Of a stretch of DNA of 64,000 nucleotides, positions 9,676 to 19,734 are shown piece after piece. This DNA comes from Sciurus carolinensis (taxonomy: Eukaryota > Chordata > Mammalia > Rodentia > Sciuridae). The position numbers and the translations under genes were made by a program. Positions within the stretch are counted from its first letter, which is position 1. Each line of letters opens with the position of its first letter. The stretch covers positions 43,055,056 to 43,119,055 of the forward strand of contig NC_062219.1 in NCBI RefSeq assembly GCF_902686445.1, read 5' to 3'. Under the pieces are notes generated by a model. The model did not search any database. It was not told where the DNA came from and was given only the letters and a program-made list of their open reading frames with translations.

Positions 9676-12617
9676 GTAAGTTTTAAGGACAACTGTCAAA
9701 TTTAGTCAAATACCATGTATTTGTAATATATACTAGAGTACAATCAGCAATGGGTTGTTTCTCTTGAGGCTGGGTCTTTATTTATTGTTATGTTCAATCC
9801 TAAGTTAATATCCCTGGTAAACTTCAATTTTGGAATGAAAGGTCATGGAATAAGGGAGATGTTCTTCAGAGAATTGTCATGGTTTGTTAGAGAAAAATTT
9901 TTTTTCTTTATAACTTTCATTGTTAAGAAATGAAGTTATGAATAATTGTCCTAAAATTGTTCATTCAGTATTGCTTTGTATGCAATATTTTAGTTATTTA
10001 TTTCTTAGGAAAAAAATTCATTTAATGATTTTTCTATTTCTAGAAAATGTGAGTAAACATTTTAAAAAATTTAATAGATAAATTATATATTTATCATGTG
10101 TGACATGTTTTAAAATACATATAGATTGAGCAGTGAATAAATTGAACTAATTAATGTATGTATTATCATTGTTTTGGTGAGAAAAATTAAAATCCGCTTA
10201 TTGATTTTCAAGGAAACACTATGTATTCACCATGTTGTATGATAAATCTCTTGAACTTATTATATATATATATATATATTTTTTTTTTTTATTTAGCTTT
10301 CAGGTTTTTTACAGATTGCATTTTGATTCATTGTACACAAATGGGGTATATCATTTCTTTTCTGTGGTTGTACACAATGTAGATTCATACCATTCGTGTA
10401 ATCATACATGTACATAGGGTAATGATGTCTGTCTCATTCCACTATTTTTCATACCCTTCTCCCTTTTATTTCCTTCTACATATTCTAAAGTTTCCCCATT
10501 ATTCTCTCATTCCCCAACCCCACCCCTCGGCCCCCATTATATATCATTCTCCACTTATCAGGGAAAACATTCAGCCTTTGGTTTTTTGGGCTTGGTTTAT
10601 TTCACTTAGCATGATATTCTCCAATTCCATCCATTTATTTGTAAATGCCATAATATTATTATTATTTATGGCTGAATAGTATTCCATTGTGTACATATAC
10701 CAGAATTTCTTTTTCCATTCATCTATTGAAGGGCATCTAGGTTGGTTCCACAATCTAGCTATTGTGAACTGAGCTGCTATCAACATTGATGTGGCTGTGT
10801 TACTGTAAGTTTGCTGATTTTAGGTCCTTTGGGTATAAACTGAGGAGTGGGATAACTGGGTCAAAAGGTGGGTCCATTCCAAGTTTTCTTAGGATTCTCC
10901 ATACTGCTTTCCAGAGTGGCTGCACCAATTTGCAACTCCACCAGCAATGTAAAAGTGTGCTTTTTTCCCCACATCCATGCCGACATCTATTATTGTTTGT
11001 GTTCTTGATAATAGTCATTCTAATTGGAGTAAGATGAAATCTTAGAGTTGTTTTATATTTGACCAATATCTTCTCAACTCCTGCATGTGAGACTTTGACA
11101 ACTTGTTTATTAGAAAAAAAAATTTTTAAGCAGTAATTGTATTGAATTGTCTGTTTATACTTTAAGAGATTTTATAAACTGCTTTTTATGATGTATTATT
11201 TCATTTGAAAGTCAATCTGAAATAGAAATACAATAGAATGTAAAATTTTTTTTAACTAAGAGTTTTGTGTATATGCCATTTGGTTTTAATTTTTGAAACA
11301 AATTATTTTTTCCAAAATTTACATTTTAAATGAAATGTATGGTTATTTACTCCTACTGAATTTTCTAAAAAATCATAGAGGAACAATTTTTTTTCTCCTC
11401 AGCATTTTGCATTGTTTTATTTCTTGGATTTTAGTAAATAACTTGTTTGAAAAGATACTGAAAATGAGATTTGACTTTTATATGATAAATCTTAACTTTC
11501 TTCTGTTTAAATGGATTACTTGGAAATTTATACTTGTTCATTAACCTTTATTCTGTTTCTGTAAGTAGTAAATTCTTAATAGTATTTTGTTTTAAAAATT
11601 AATTGAAAAGGGACTACTACTTATTGTAAATTAATTATTAATTTTTAAAACTTCACATTCCCCCTAGTACTTGTCAAAAATAAAGGTATATTTAGGAGTT
11701 ATTTCACTTGAGTATATAGACATTTTCAGATACTTGTGTATTCTGTCTTTTTTATCTCGAAAGATTTGAATGTCTGATTTGCTAAGTAAGATCTTGGCTC
11801 CTATCTCTGATGCCTCGCCTTCACTGACACCTTCATTAGGCTTCAGTTATTTCAGTGGGGAATTGACCAGATTTCGAGGATCAGATTGGAATTGCTATGT
11901 TGGGCTTCATTAGCTGCAGTGTGAATGGGAGAGATGCTTTCCTCCGTTTGTTATTGGAGTGCAACTATCCTCTACTGCTGTCCCTTGGGTCATACTGTTT
12001 TGAGTGAATTCAGATTGGATTTTGAGAAGACTGATTACAAAGCAAACTTTCTGTGAAAATACAGAAATTCAATTTTGCATTCCATTAGTGAATTACTTTT
12101 TTTTCCTACCTCAGTAGTTAGAAGGTCAGAAAATATGGTCTAGCAGAAAAAAGTCTGAATTAATTTTTTTTTTTGTGAGAATTGTTCACATATTCTAGAA
12201 TGGGAATGTGCCATCAGGGACATATCTGGGAAATGTTTTAAAATTAGAGCTCTCAACTACAGGAGCACTCATGGGGGCTTTACTAAAATGGGGAAAATCT
12301 GTAGGGTGGGGCCATTGGAAAACATTACCTTGGTGATTCTTCCCTTATGTTCCACTGAGACATGAGATATAAGTCTCCTAGTATAGTTAATGTTCAAATT
12401 TTCTTTCGACAAAACAGCAACCCCCCTCCCCTGTTAGTGATTAATTTAAAAATGAATTCTTGAGCTATTTTTTAAAAATATATTGTTTTCTCATAAATGA
12501 CTCTATAAAACAATTATCCAGATTCTGGCTTTCAACAGTTTGTTAAATGATGCCTTGAAAAATTGGAATTATTCTAATGGCTAACTATTAATAAAATTTT
12601 TCTTTTAAAAAATATAG
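9676..12617 (+). other. Intron E2-E3
   Basis: It holds one reverse L1 3'-end fragment (about 10285-11066) with a (TA)n/T run at its left edge. The rest, 9676-10280 and 11070-12617, is AT-rich with no exon or nameable repeat. Confidence 0.65.
10285..11066 (-). mobile_element. L1 3' fragment (ORF2 end and 3'UTR)
   Basis: Reverse strand reads give the ORF2 C-terminal part in two frames (800-1066 and 571-786 within 10 kb). Motifs include [35 protein letters not shown] and MEYYSAINN. Frameshifts and divergence show an inactive, moderately old copy, truncated at its 5' end near 11066. Confidence 0.9.
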
Positions 12618-12743
12618 GTGAGATATGACGCCTTACAAACATTATGTTCAGCTCCTCCATCTGATGTCCTGAACTGTGAAAATTGGACTACTCTCTGTGA
12701 AAAATTGACACTGTGTCTTTCAGATCCTGATCCTGTGTTTAGT
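12618..12743 (+). CDS. TBC1D32: TBC1D32 exon E3
   Basis: A 126 bp exon gives codons 84-125, phase 0 at both ends. The acceptor is ATATAG at 12612-12617 and the donor GTAAGG at 12744. The product starts [17 protein letters not shown], continues [16 protein letters not shown] and ends SDPDPVFS, a helical, HEAT-like pattern and one of the most conserved parts of the protein. The open frame that runs on to 12800 is read-through into the intron. Confidence 0.95.
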
Positions 12744-13604
12744 GTAAGGAAAGAGTTAAAAGAAATATTTTTAAAAATTCCCATTTTCCCACCATTATAG
12801 AACTAAATGGAATGTTAGTTTTTTTTGATAACTCAAATATTTACAGAATTTTGGTTTCAGCTTTTCAGACTGCTATAAATTTTCTTTTTTAGTAATTAAC
12901 AATATTTAATAATTAGATTCAAAGTATGGTGAACATCATACTGAATTGCCAAATAATATCCTGTTGTCTTGTGCATTTCGTTTTATCCTGTGAAAGATAC
13001 CCAAGTATTTGTTATTATTTTTGAATTAAGATAAATATTTTAAGTGTTCATAATAAATGAAAATTTGAGCTTAAAGTGATTAATTAGGGTAGATTCTCAA
13101 GTGTTCATATAATTATCTCCCTGCATGTAAGTGTTTATTTGGAAGTTGCCTAACTGCTTAAAAAGAGAAACCAAAAAATTGTAAAACTTAGAATTTAGAA
13201 AATAAAATGAGATGAATCATAAAGCAAATGCAGAAAATCTCTAAAATTATAGTTATGGAGTCAGTAGAGATATGATTGATTTTTGCAAAAATCAATATGC
13301 ATATGACTTTTCAGGAACAGTTATTATATGATGAAAAGTAAGCTTATCTTGACAAGTACCATAATTGTGCAGATAGTGTTTGTGATGTGAATAAAAAAAA
13401 AATCCTGACTTGAATTCAAGCATCATGATTAAATACAGGTTGGATTTTTTAAATTAGAGGGTCTTTTTCTTCCTATTGTGTTGAAGTAAGCTTTGGTTTT
13501 AAAATTGGTATGGTGTTTTGTATAGAATTTAAGGCATTATCATAAGAGCTACATTTTTTTATTTATTCAAGGAATTTGTATCGAATATCTACAGTGTACA
13601 TGCT

Positions 13605-13866
13605 TTAGTCAACTTCTCAACTTCTGTGACAAAAAGACCTGACAAAAACAATTTTAGAGAAGGAAAAGTTTTAGTCAGCTTCTCACTGCTGTGACCAAAA
13701 GAACTGACAAAAACAATTTTAGAGGAGGAAAAGTTTATTTGGGGTTATAATTTCAGAGGTCTCAGTCCATAGATGCCTGGCTCTATTGCTCTGGGCCCAA
13801 GGTGTGGCAGAATAGCATGGCAGAAAAGTGTGTTGGAGCAAACTGGCTCAGGACAGGGCTGCCAAG

Positions 13867-13917
<51 letters not shown>

Positions 13918-13924
13918 GAGAGGA

Positions 13925-13970
<46 letters not shown>

Positions 13971-13977
13971 GAGAGGA

Positions 13978-14029
<52 letters not shown>

Positions 14030-14272
14030 ACACGCATGTGTGCAAGCTCTGCTCTCCAAGAACAAAATATACACCCAAAGGCACATGTCTCCAATGACCC
14101 ATCTCTTCCAATCAGACCCCACCTGCCTGCAGTTACTATCTAGTTAATCCCTATCAGGGGATTAATGCACTGATTAGGTTAAAACTCACAACTCAATTAT
14201 TTCACATCTAAACTTTCTTATATTGTCTCACATATGGGCTTTGGGGCAATACCACATAACTAAACCATAACA
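13605..14272 (-). mobile_element. MaLR-type (ERVL-MaLR) solo LTR with duplicated 3' end
   Basis: Read on the - strand it starts TGTTATGGTTTAGTTATGTG at 14272. It ends with a CTTTTCCTCCTCTAAAATTG run and a TCACAGCAGTGAGAAGCTGA run, as MST/MLT1 LTRs do. The last 65 bases are duplicated in tandem (13605-13670 and 13671-13735). Three GA-rich tracts sit in the middle. No internal retroviral sequence adjoins. Confidence 0.8.
13870..14028. repeat. Compound (GA)n tract
   Basis: Three blocks of pure GA are separated by two copies of GGAAGAGAGGAGAGGGAGAG. The six open frames of 87-125 codons across it, on both strands, are artefacts of the dinucleotide repeat. Confidence 0.97.
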
Positions 14273-15876
14273 GTGCATCATTCTTGTGTAGATACTAGGA
14301 CTATTCCATGAACAAGATAGAACAAATCTTTGCCCTTATGGAATGTACATTCCAGTAGAGGGTACAGACAGTAAACAAATAGTATGGAAAAATATAAGGT
14401 ATATTAATACATTTACCTGTTTATTGACATCAATATTTAATTATATTAATGATACAATTAACTGGTAAACAAAAGTGGTTTGGGAACCACCTTTGTTATT
14501 CTCATCAGAGAAAAAAGATGTTTACTACTTGGGTGCAGTTTAAACTTACTAACACCAGAGGGTATCATAGACTTCTATAAAAACAAGATCTTCAAGGGAG
14601 AAAAAAGATATTTTAGGGTCATTTTAAGGCTTTAATATTTAAAGGCTCTAACAAGAAATACAATTGTAACTTTGCCTGCCATTTTTTCCTTTCCTTAACA
14701 AATAATTATGGCAGAATAGATTTCTTTATTTTAATAATTTTATAATAACTTTATAAACATAGTAAGGTCAGTTATTTTATTTAGCTCTTATAGATTATTA
14801 TATAGCAAGGGTCAGTTTTATTAAGAAAATTGAAGTAATTGTTATGGAGGAAAAATGGCAGTAGAATTAATCATTTTGAAGAAAACAAAGTTTGGCTTCT
14901 TTTTCATTTAAAATTTTTGCTTGATCCAAATTGTTAAATTTGATTCTGTTTCTTCATCTCCAATTCAAAAGGACTCTTACGTGTAACCAAGTGAAGTCTG
15001 TAGTGGTTGAAAAGTGTTACAGATACTTATTAAGTGCTGTAACTATGAAAATAGACTTCCCAAAGTTTTTAATAACCTGAGTTGAGTAGGAATTTTTAGG
15101 ATATTAGAAGATACCATTAGTCACTTGGGCAAGTATTTCTTGTGTTCATATTATCTTAAATGATATAAACAAGACTATTAATTTTTCCTCCTAGACTATT
15201 TGATTAGAAAATCTGAGGCAACTTTATGTTTTTATTTAATGGGAAGTTGGGAAGTTGGATTTTACTATTAGGATTAATCTCATCATAATATTTCAGTTAG
15301 TATAATTAAAATAATAGTAGCTAATATTTTTAAGTACTTACTAGTGTCAGGCACTGTTATAATTACACCTGTTTCTCATTTAATTACTTTACCTTGTGTT
15401 ACATGTTTTTACTTCAAGCTTAATGCTAAATTTAAAAAATTTGTTTTCTTGGGAATAGACACAGTTATAAGAAAAAATCCTAAACGTGTAATAATTGAAG
15501 CTACCCATGTAAGCAATTTAGAAAACAAATCTCGGATTTGGAAATGCATGATCTTTTAAAATTTAATATTGCCTACTGTGTTTCATTGTTTACTGGCACC
15601 TTTCCATTGTACCTTCCTCTATCAAACCTAACCTTTCTCCTTTCCCCTGCCTTCCAATGTCAGTACCTACTATTCCCAGATATTGCAGTATATTTTGTTA
15701 TCTGATTTACTGTTAGTTTTTACCATTTTTACTTCTGCTCTTTTTCATGTACACATTCCTAAGTTTCTGAATGGTTTATTTTGTGTTTATTTTTTTAAGT
15801 TTTCACTATGTGAAAAATGTGTCATCTCAATTCTTGTAAGAATCTTAGATGCAAATCATCTTTCTCATTTCTGTAG

Positions 15877-15955
15877 GATCGGATTTTAAAATTCTATGCA
15901 CAGACATTTACACTTTCGCCATTACATATGACCAAGGAAATTTATACAAGCTTAG
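15877..15955 (+). CDS. TBC1D32: TBC1D32 exon E4
   Basis: A 79 bp exon gives codons 126-151 plus one base of 152. The acceptor is CTGTAG at 15871-15876 and the donor GTATGT at 15956. The product is [12 protein letters not shown] then [14 protein letters not shown]. The donor GT is used rather than reading on; the open frame through 16122 is intron. Confidence 0.94.
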
Positions 15956-16091
15956 GTATGTTTATTAAATCATTTGAAAATGTTTTACCTCTTTTATATG
16001 CACTTAAGAAAAGTGCGTTAAGAAATAACTTTTTTTCAGAAAGCATTGTAAATGAATGGTATAAAAATTTTATATTTTTGCTTTTTTTCAG

Positions 16092-16195
16092 CGAAATATT
16101 TGGAGTTATATTTTCTTTCTAGAGAAAATCATATTCCTACTCTTACAACTGGTATAGATATAACTAATCATAATATGATCAGCTTACTCAAAAAG
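16092..16195 (+). CDS. TBC1D32: TBC1D32 exon E5
   Basis: A 104 bp exon completes codon 152 and gives 153-186. The acceptor follows a T-rich tract (TTTTTTTCAG to 16091); the donor is GTATTT at 16196. The product reads [17 protein letters not shown], then a variable TGIDITNHN stretch, and ends LLKK. The intron before it is only 136 bp. Confidence 0.93.
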
Positions 16196-16285
16196 GTATT
16201 TGTTTACTAGAATATGCTTCTGTTTTAAGTAGTTCTGTATTTAAGAATTCTAATATTTTGAGAACTCCTATACATTGCTTTGTAG

Positions 16286-16347
16286 GTTCGTCTTTTAAAT
16301 GAGTATCAGAAAGAGGTTCCATCTTTCTGGATTCGTCATCCAGAGAA
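16286..16347 (+). CDS. TBC1D32: TBC1D32 exon E6
   Basis: A 62 bp exon gives codons 187-206 plus two bases of 207. It has acceptor TTTGTAG to 16285 and donor GTAAGT at 16348. The product is VRLLNEYQKEVPSFWIRHPE. The preceding intron is 90 bp, among the shortest in the gene, so E5 and E6 may be recognised together by intron definition. Confidence 0.94.
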
Positions 16348-17038
16348 GTAAGTCTCCTAACCTATGCAACTGGGAAACATAGGTTATTGACCCTTAGACA
16401 TTTCAGGGAGTAGATACAGTCTTAATTGATTTACATGATTGGAAAAGTAATGTAGTTTTATTCTTCTCTTTTAAGTTTGTCATATTTTATACTTAACAAT
16501 GTGAATGGCTCTACACAAGTAAAACATTTAATATCACTTATAAAAACAAGGTAAAAGTAGGATCTGTTTTTTTTTTTTTTTTTTTTTTTTTGGTGCTGGG
16601 GATCGAACCCAGGGCCTTGTGCTTGCAAGGCAAGCACTCGACCAACTGAGCTATCTCCCCAGCCCAAAACTAGGATCTTGTAGTCTTAGGTTGTCTTTGC
16701 TACTTTGGACTAGTTCCTTAAATGTTTTTTAAACTTTTTTTCTTTCAACTCTAAAATGTTTAATAAGGTTGTAAGAACATTGGTGAATCTCAAAAGGAAA
16801 GTTTTGGAGAATCCGTATTAAAATAGAAACTGTAAGTTTTTAAAGCAGAAAAACTGAGTGTGAATCTCACCTCTGCCCTTTAGTAAAATATAAAAAGATT
16901 GTTTCTAAAAATAATATTTCCACAAGTATAAAGGATATCACCAGTTTTTACACACACATACACACACACACATATAAATAAAATAATCTTTTTTTTTTTT
17001 TTTTTGGTAAAATCTCTTGTTCTTTCCCAAACTTTAAG
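16348..17038 (+). other. Intron E6-E7
   Basis: It contains a reverse ID SINE (16566-16665) and a short (CA)n run near 16951-16972. Otherwise it is AT-rich with a T tract at 16989-17005 before the acceptor. Confidence 0.75.
16566..16665 (-). mobile_element. ID-family SINE with target-site duplication
   Basis: It has poly-T, then TGGTGCTGGGGATCGAACCC, ending CTATCTCCCCAGCCC. Near-perfect duplications (AAAAGTAGGATCT at 16553-16565, AAAACTAGGATCT at 16666-16678) flank it. It is a young copy close to consensus, 374 bp upstream of E7. Confidence 0.93.
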
Positions 17039-17183
17039 GTATATGGAAGAAATTGTGGAGAGTACTTTGTCCTTGTTATCAGTTAAACATGATCAAAGTC
17101 ATCTTGTCTCACAAAAGATTTTGGATCCAGTCTACTTTTTTGCATTAGTTGATACTAAAGCTGTGTGGTTCAAAAAGTGGATG
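17039..17183 (+). CDS. TBC1D32: TBC1D32 exon E7
   Basis: A 145 bp exon completes codon 207 and gives 208-255. The acceptor AG is at 17037-17038 after CCCAAACTTTA; the donor is GTAAGG at 17184. The product is [20 protein letters not shown], then [20 protein letters not shown] and AVWFKKWM. Two amphipathic helices are evident. The frame is open on both sides, so the boundaries come from splice sites and from continuity with E6 and E8. Confidence 0.95.
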
Positions 17184-17234
17184 GTAAGGAAAACTAGAAT
17201 TTTCTTTTGTTGTATCATTTGAAGAATAGCTAGT

Positions 17235-17425
17235 GTTTACTGTGTGCTAACAGTTCTAATCACATTTATGTGTATTATCTCATTTCATTCTTCTAAATAT
17301 CTATGAGATATGATAGCATTAATACTCCATTTCTGAGATATTGTGGTCAAAGCATGGAGAAGTTAACTTGTCCAAGATTGTTCACCTGGTAGGTTGCAGA
17401 ATTAGAATAGGATTTTAAGTCATAA
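17235..17425 (-). repeat. MIR/L2 ancient repeat
   Basis: It shows the usual order: CTGTGTGCTAACAGTTCTAA, a TATTATCTCATTTCATTCTT run, then GGAGAAGTTAACTTGTCCAA, i.e. reverse MIR/L2. Confidence 0.65.
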
Positions 17426-18099
17426 TACATTTGTTCTATTTAAGATGAGTGACCTATGCAAAATCTAATTTTCTTTAAAAGTTTTGAAAATTTAGAATAG
17501 AAATGATAGGATATCAGGATTCACTGCTGATTTTTCTTGGGCTTAGGAGATATGTCTAAAATATTCCTTCTTTGCCTCTTTCTGAACCTGCAGTTTGGGT
17601 GTTTAATGCCTAAATTGGGTATTTTCAAGTAGAGCTTCTCACTGCCCCAGAACTGAAGTCCATATTAAGAGTGGAGAGATGTGGTATGCTGTTACCTCTC
17701 ACCTCTACTATGGAATAGTAGAAGTCTGTGTCTAGCAGTTGCAGCAGCTTTGCTGGTCTCTGTGCTACATCTTGTTTCTCTCAACCTGTCTACCAGGCTC
17801 TAGGTATTTGTTGCAGTAGAGAAGGGAGAGGCTGGGGACTTGCCATGCAAAACAGTAGCATATTTGTTTATTGCTCAGCACAGTTTGAATATTAAATAGC
17901 ATATGGCTTTTTTTTCCCTACCCTTTCGTTATCTAAACTATATGGTAAATGCCCAATTAATTAGAGCATGATTCTGTCTCCAGTTCTTAACTGTCATGTA
18001 GCCTAATAATAATGTTTGCCGAATTTAAATTAACCTGAATCCTTTATTTCTTATGTCTGATACTTTCTCTGAATTTCCTTCTTGATTATCAAATTAGAT

Positions 18100-18345
18100 C
18101 TTTATTGAGGGAAGTGCAAAAAATATAAAAGCACAAATTTTTTGTTCTAATTGTTCAGCACAGGGGTAACAACTGTGAAGTTTTCAATTTATGTAAGTCT
18201 GTACTTTTTACACACTTTTTATATTTTTCTGCTTAGGCCTTTTTGTTTTGTTTAGGTTTTTTTTTTTTTTAACAGAAATGAAATCATATTCTACTCATGT
18301 ATGAAAATTTATTTCACTTAACATTTTTGATTGCCAGTACTGTTT
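18100..18345 (-). repeat. Old L1 3'UTR-like stretch (tentative)
   Basis: A run AACAGAAATGAAATCATATT followed by TTTATTTCACTTAACA is typical of reverse L1M 3' regions. Family and ends cannot be fixed by eye. Confidence 0.4.
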
Positions 18346-18475
18346 CTCAAGAAAATGAGACAGATCACAAGAAAACTAAGCAATATAAGAGTATTAAAAA
18401 ATTAAACCCCAAATATTTTGAAAGGTTAATGAAAATTTCTGGTATTCTTTTGCATTCTTTGTGTTTATGGCAGTG

Positions 18476-18680
18476 GTTGGCAAACTTTATATAAAGGACC
18501 AGACTGTAAATTTTCTGACTTTGTGGGCTGTATAATCTCAGTTGCAGCTTTTTAACCCAATTGTTGTGGCTTCAGAGCATACATAGGTAATATGTAAATG
18601 AATGTACTTGACTGTGTTCCAATAAAACTTACAAAATCAGGTGATAGACTGAATTTGGTTCAGGGACTAATTTGTTGAAC
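18476..18680 (+). mobile_element. hAT-type MITE (MER class)
   Basis: It has the structure of a common mammalian non-autonomous hAT element. It begins CAGTGGTTGGCAAACTTTAT, followed by AAAGGACCAGACTGTAAATT, and has a middle GTGTTCCAATAAAACTTACA. The end is a degraded copy of the inverted terminal repeat. I do not assign a specific MER name. Confidence 0.8.
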
Positions 18681-18793
18681 CTGATCTAACGAAGGTGTCA
18701 TGAGCATTCCTTTTACAGAACATGGTAGATATTAAAAATAGTTTAATTACACATCAACATATTTATTTTATTAAATCAAAAGATGGTTTTTGA

Positions 18794-18919
18794 GGAGCTG
18801 GATTGTGGCTCAGTGGTAGAGTACTTGTCTGGCATGTGTAAGGCACTGGGTTGGATACTCAGCACCACATATAAATAAAATAAAGGATTCATTGACAACT
18901 AAGAAAAAGTATTTTAAAA
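18794..18919 (+). mobile_element. ID-family SINE with target-site duplication
   Basis: It starts GGAGCTGGATTGTGGCTCAG, passes GGTTGGATACTCAGCACCAC, and ends with the ACAACTAAGAAAAAG tail typical of squirrel ID elements. The flanks GATGGTTTTTGA and AGTGGTTTTTGA look like a slightly diverged duplication. Confidence 0.9.
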
Positions 18920-19674
18920 AAGTGGTTTTTGAAAGCATATTAAGTTACATGGGGTTTTGACTACCACTCATTTAGTTAAAATACTATTTAATGAATTAAA
19001 ATCTCTGTTCCCCAGAATTCTTTTAGAGTTTTTACTGGGTATTATTGTATTTAATATTTTTTATTATTTTTAAGAAAAATGAAGAATGATTTTTGAACAC
19101 TAATGCTATCTATCATAATCTAGCAAAATAATTTATTCTTCCTTGACTTTGTAAAATGCTATGTATGTATAGACTTTAATCCCATCTATGTTCAACTCTA
19201 AGGAGAAAATTAAAGCTTTTTTTAGCACTTACAATTATTTCTAAACATTATTGTCAGAAGGGAATTAGTTTTGAACCTTGGCAAATTTCTGTACATACAG
19301 ACAGTACAGGTTTTCAGTATATGGTTTGTGATTTTTTTCCCCCTCCTATTCCTGTATACTTTCTTTGGATTCTGTCATATACTGGTAGTTAGGTAGGCTT
19401 TTTTGGTGGTGGTTTTAAATTAGTTTAGCATGGAAACTGGACACAATGGAGGATGTCTTTTTTCACTGGTCTGACACTAAAACATCTAAAAGTTTTTTGA
19501 TATCTCTTGCATTCTTGTGATTGCTTTTCTCGTAGTACAGTGTACATTGAGAAAAATTCTTGGCATTGATTATAGTAATTATTATGTGATTTATTAGATA
19601 TTGGTAATGATGCTGGAAAAAGATTTTAAATGGCATAACTTGAATATTAAATATAATTTTTTTCTTAACTTTAG

Positions 19675-19734
19675 CATGCATATTATAGCAGAAGTACAGT
19701 ACTGAGGCTTCTTGAAAAGAAATATAAATCTTTG
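19675..19734 (+). CDS. TBC1D32: TBC1D32 exon E8
   Basis: A 60 bp exon gives codons 256-275, phase 0. It has acceptor CTTTAG (19669-19674) and donor GTAAGT at 19735. The product is HAYYSRSTVLRLLEKKYKSL, a basic helix. It is too short to appear as an open frame of its own; splice sites and family match define it. Confidence 0.94.

Larger units (their letters stand above)
12744..15876 (+). other. Intron E3-E4
   Basis: The main content is a reverse MaLR LTR (about 13605-14272) carrying long (GA)n tracts. I see no exon or nameable repeat in 12744-13600 or 14280-15876; both are AT-rich. Confidence 0.65.
17184..19674 (+). other. Intron E7-E8
   Basis: It holds an L2/MIR-like stretch (17235-17425), an old L1 3'UTR-like stretch (18100-18345, tentative), a hAT-type MITE (18476-18680) and an ID SINE (18794-18919). 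Nothing nameable was seen in 17430-18090 or 18935-19674. Confidence 0.65.

Noticed and set aside
13745..14147. Six open frames of 87-125 codons on both strands
   Set aside because: They are a by-product of the (GA)n tract (RERERE and SLSLSL products).
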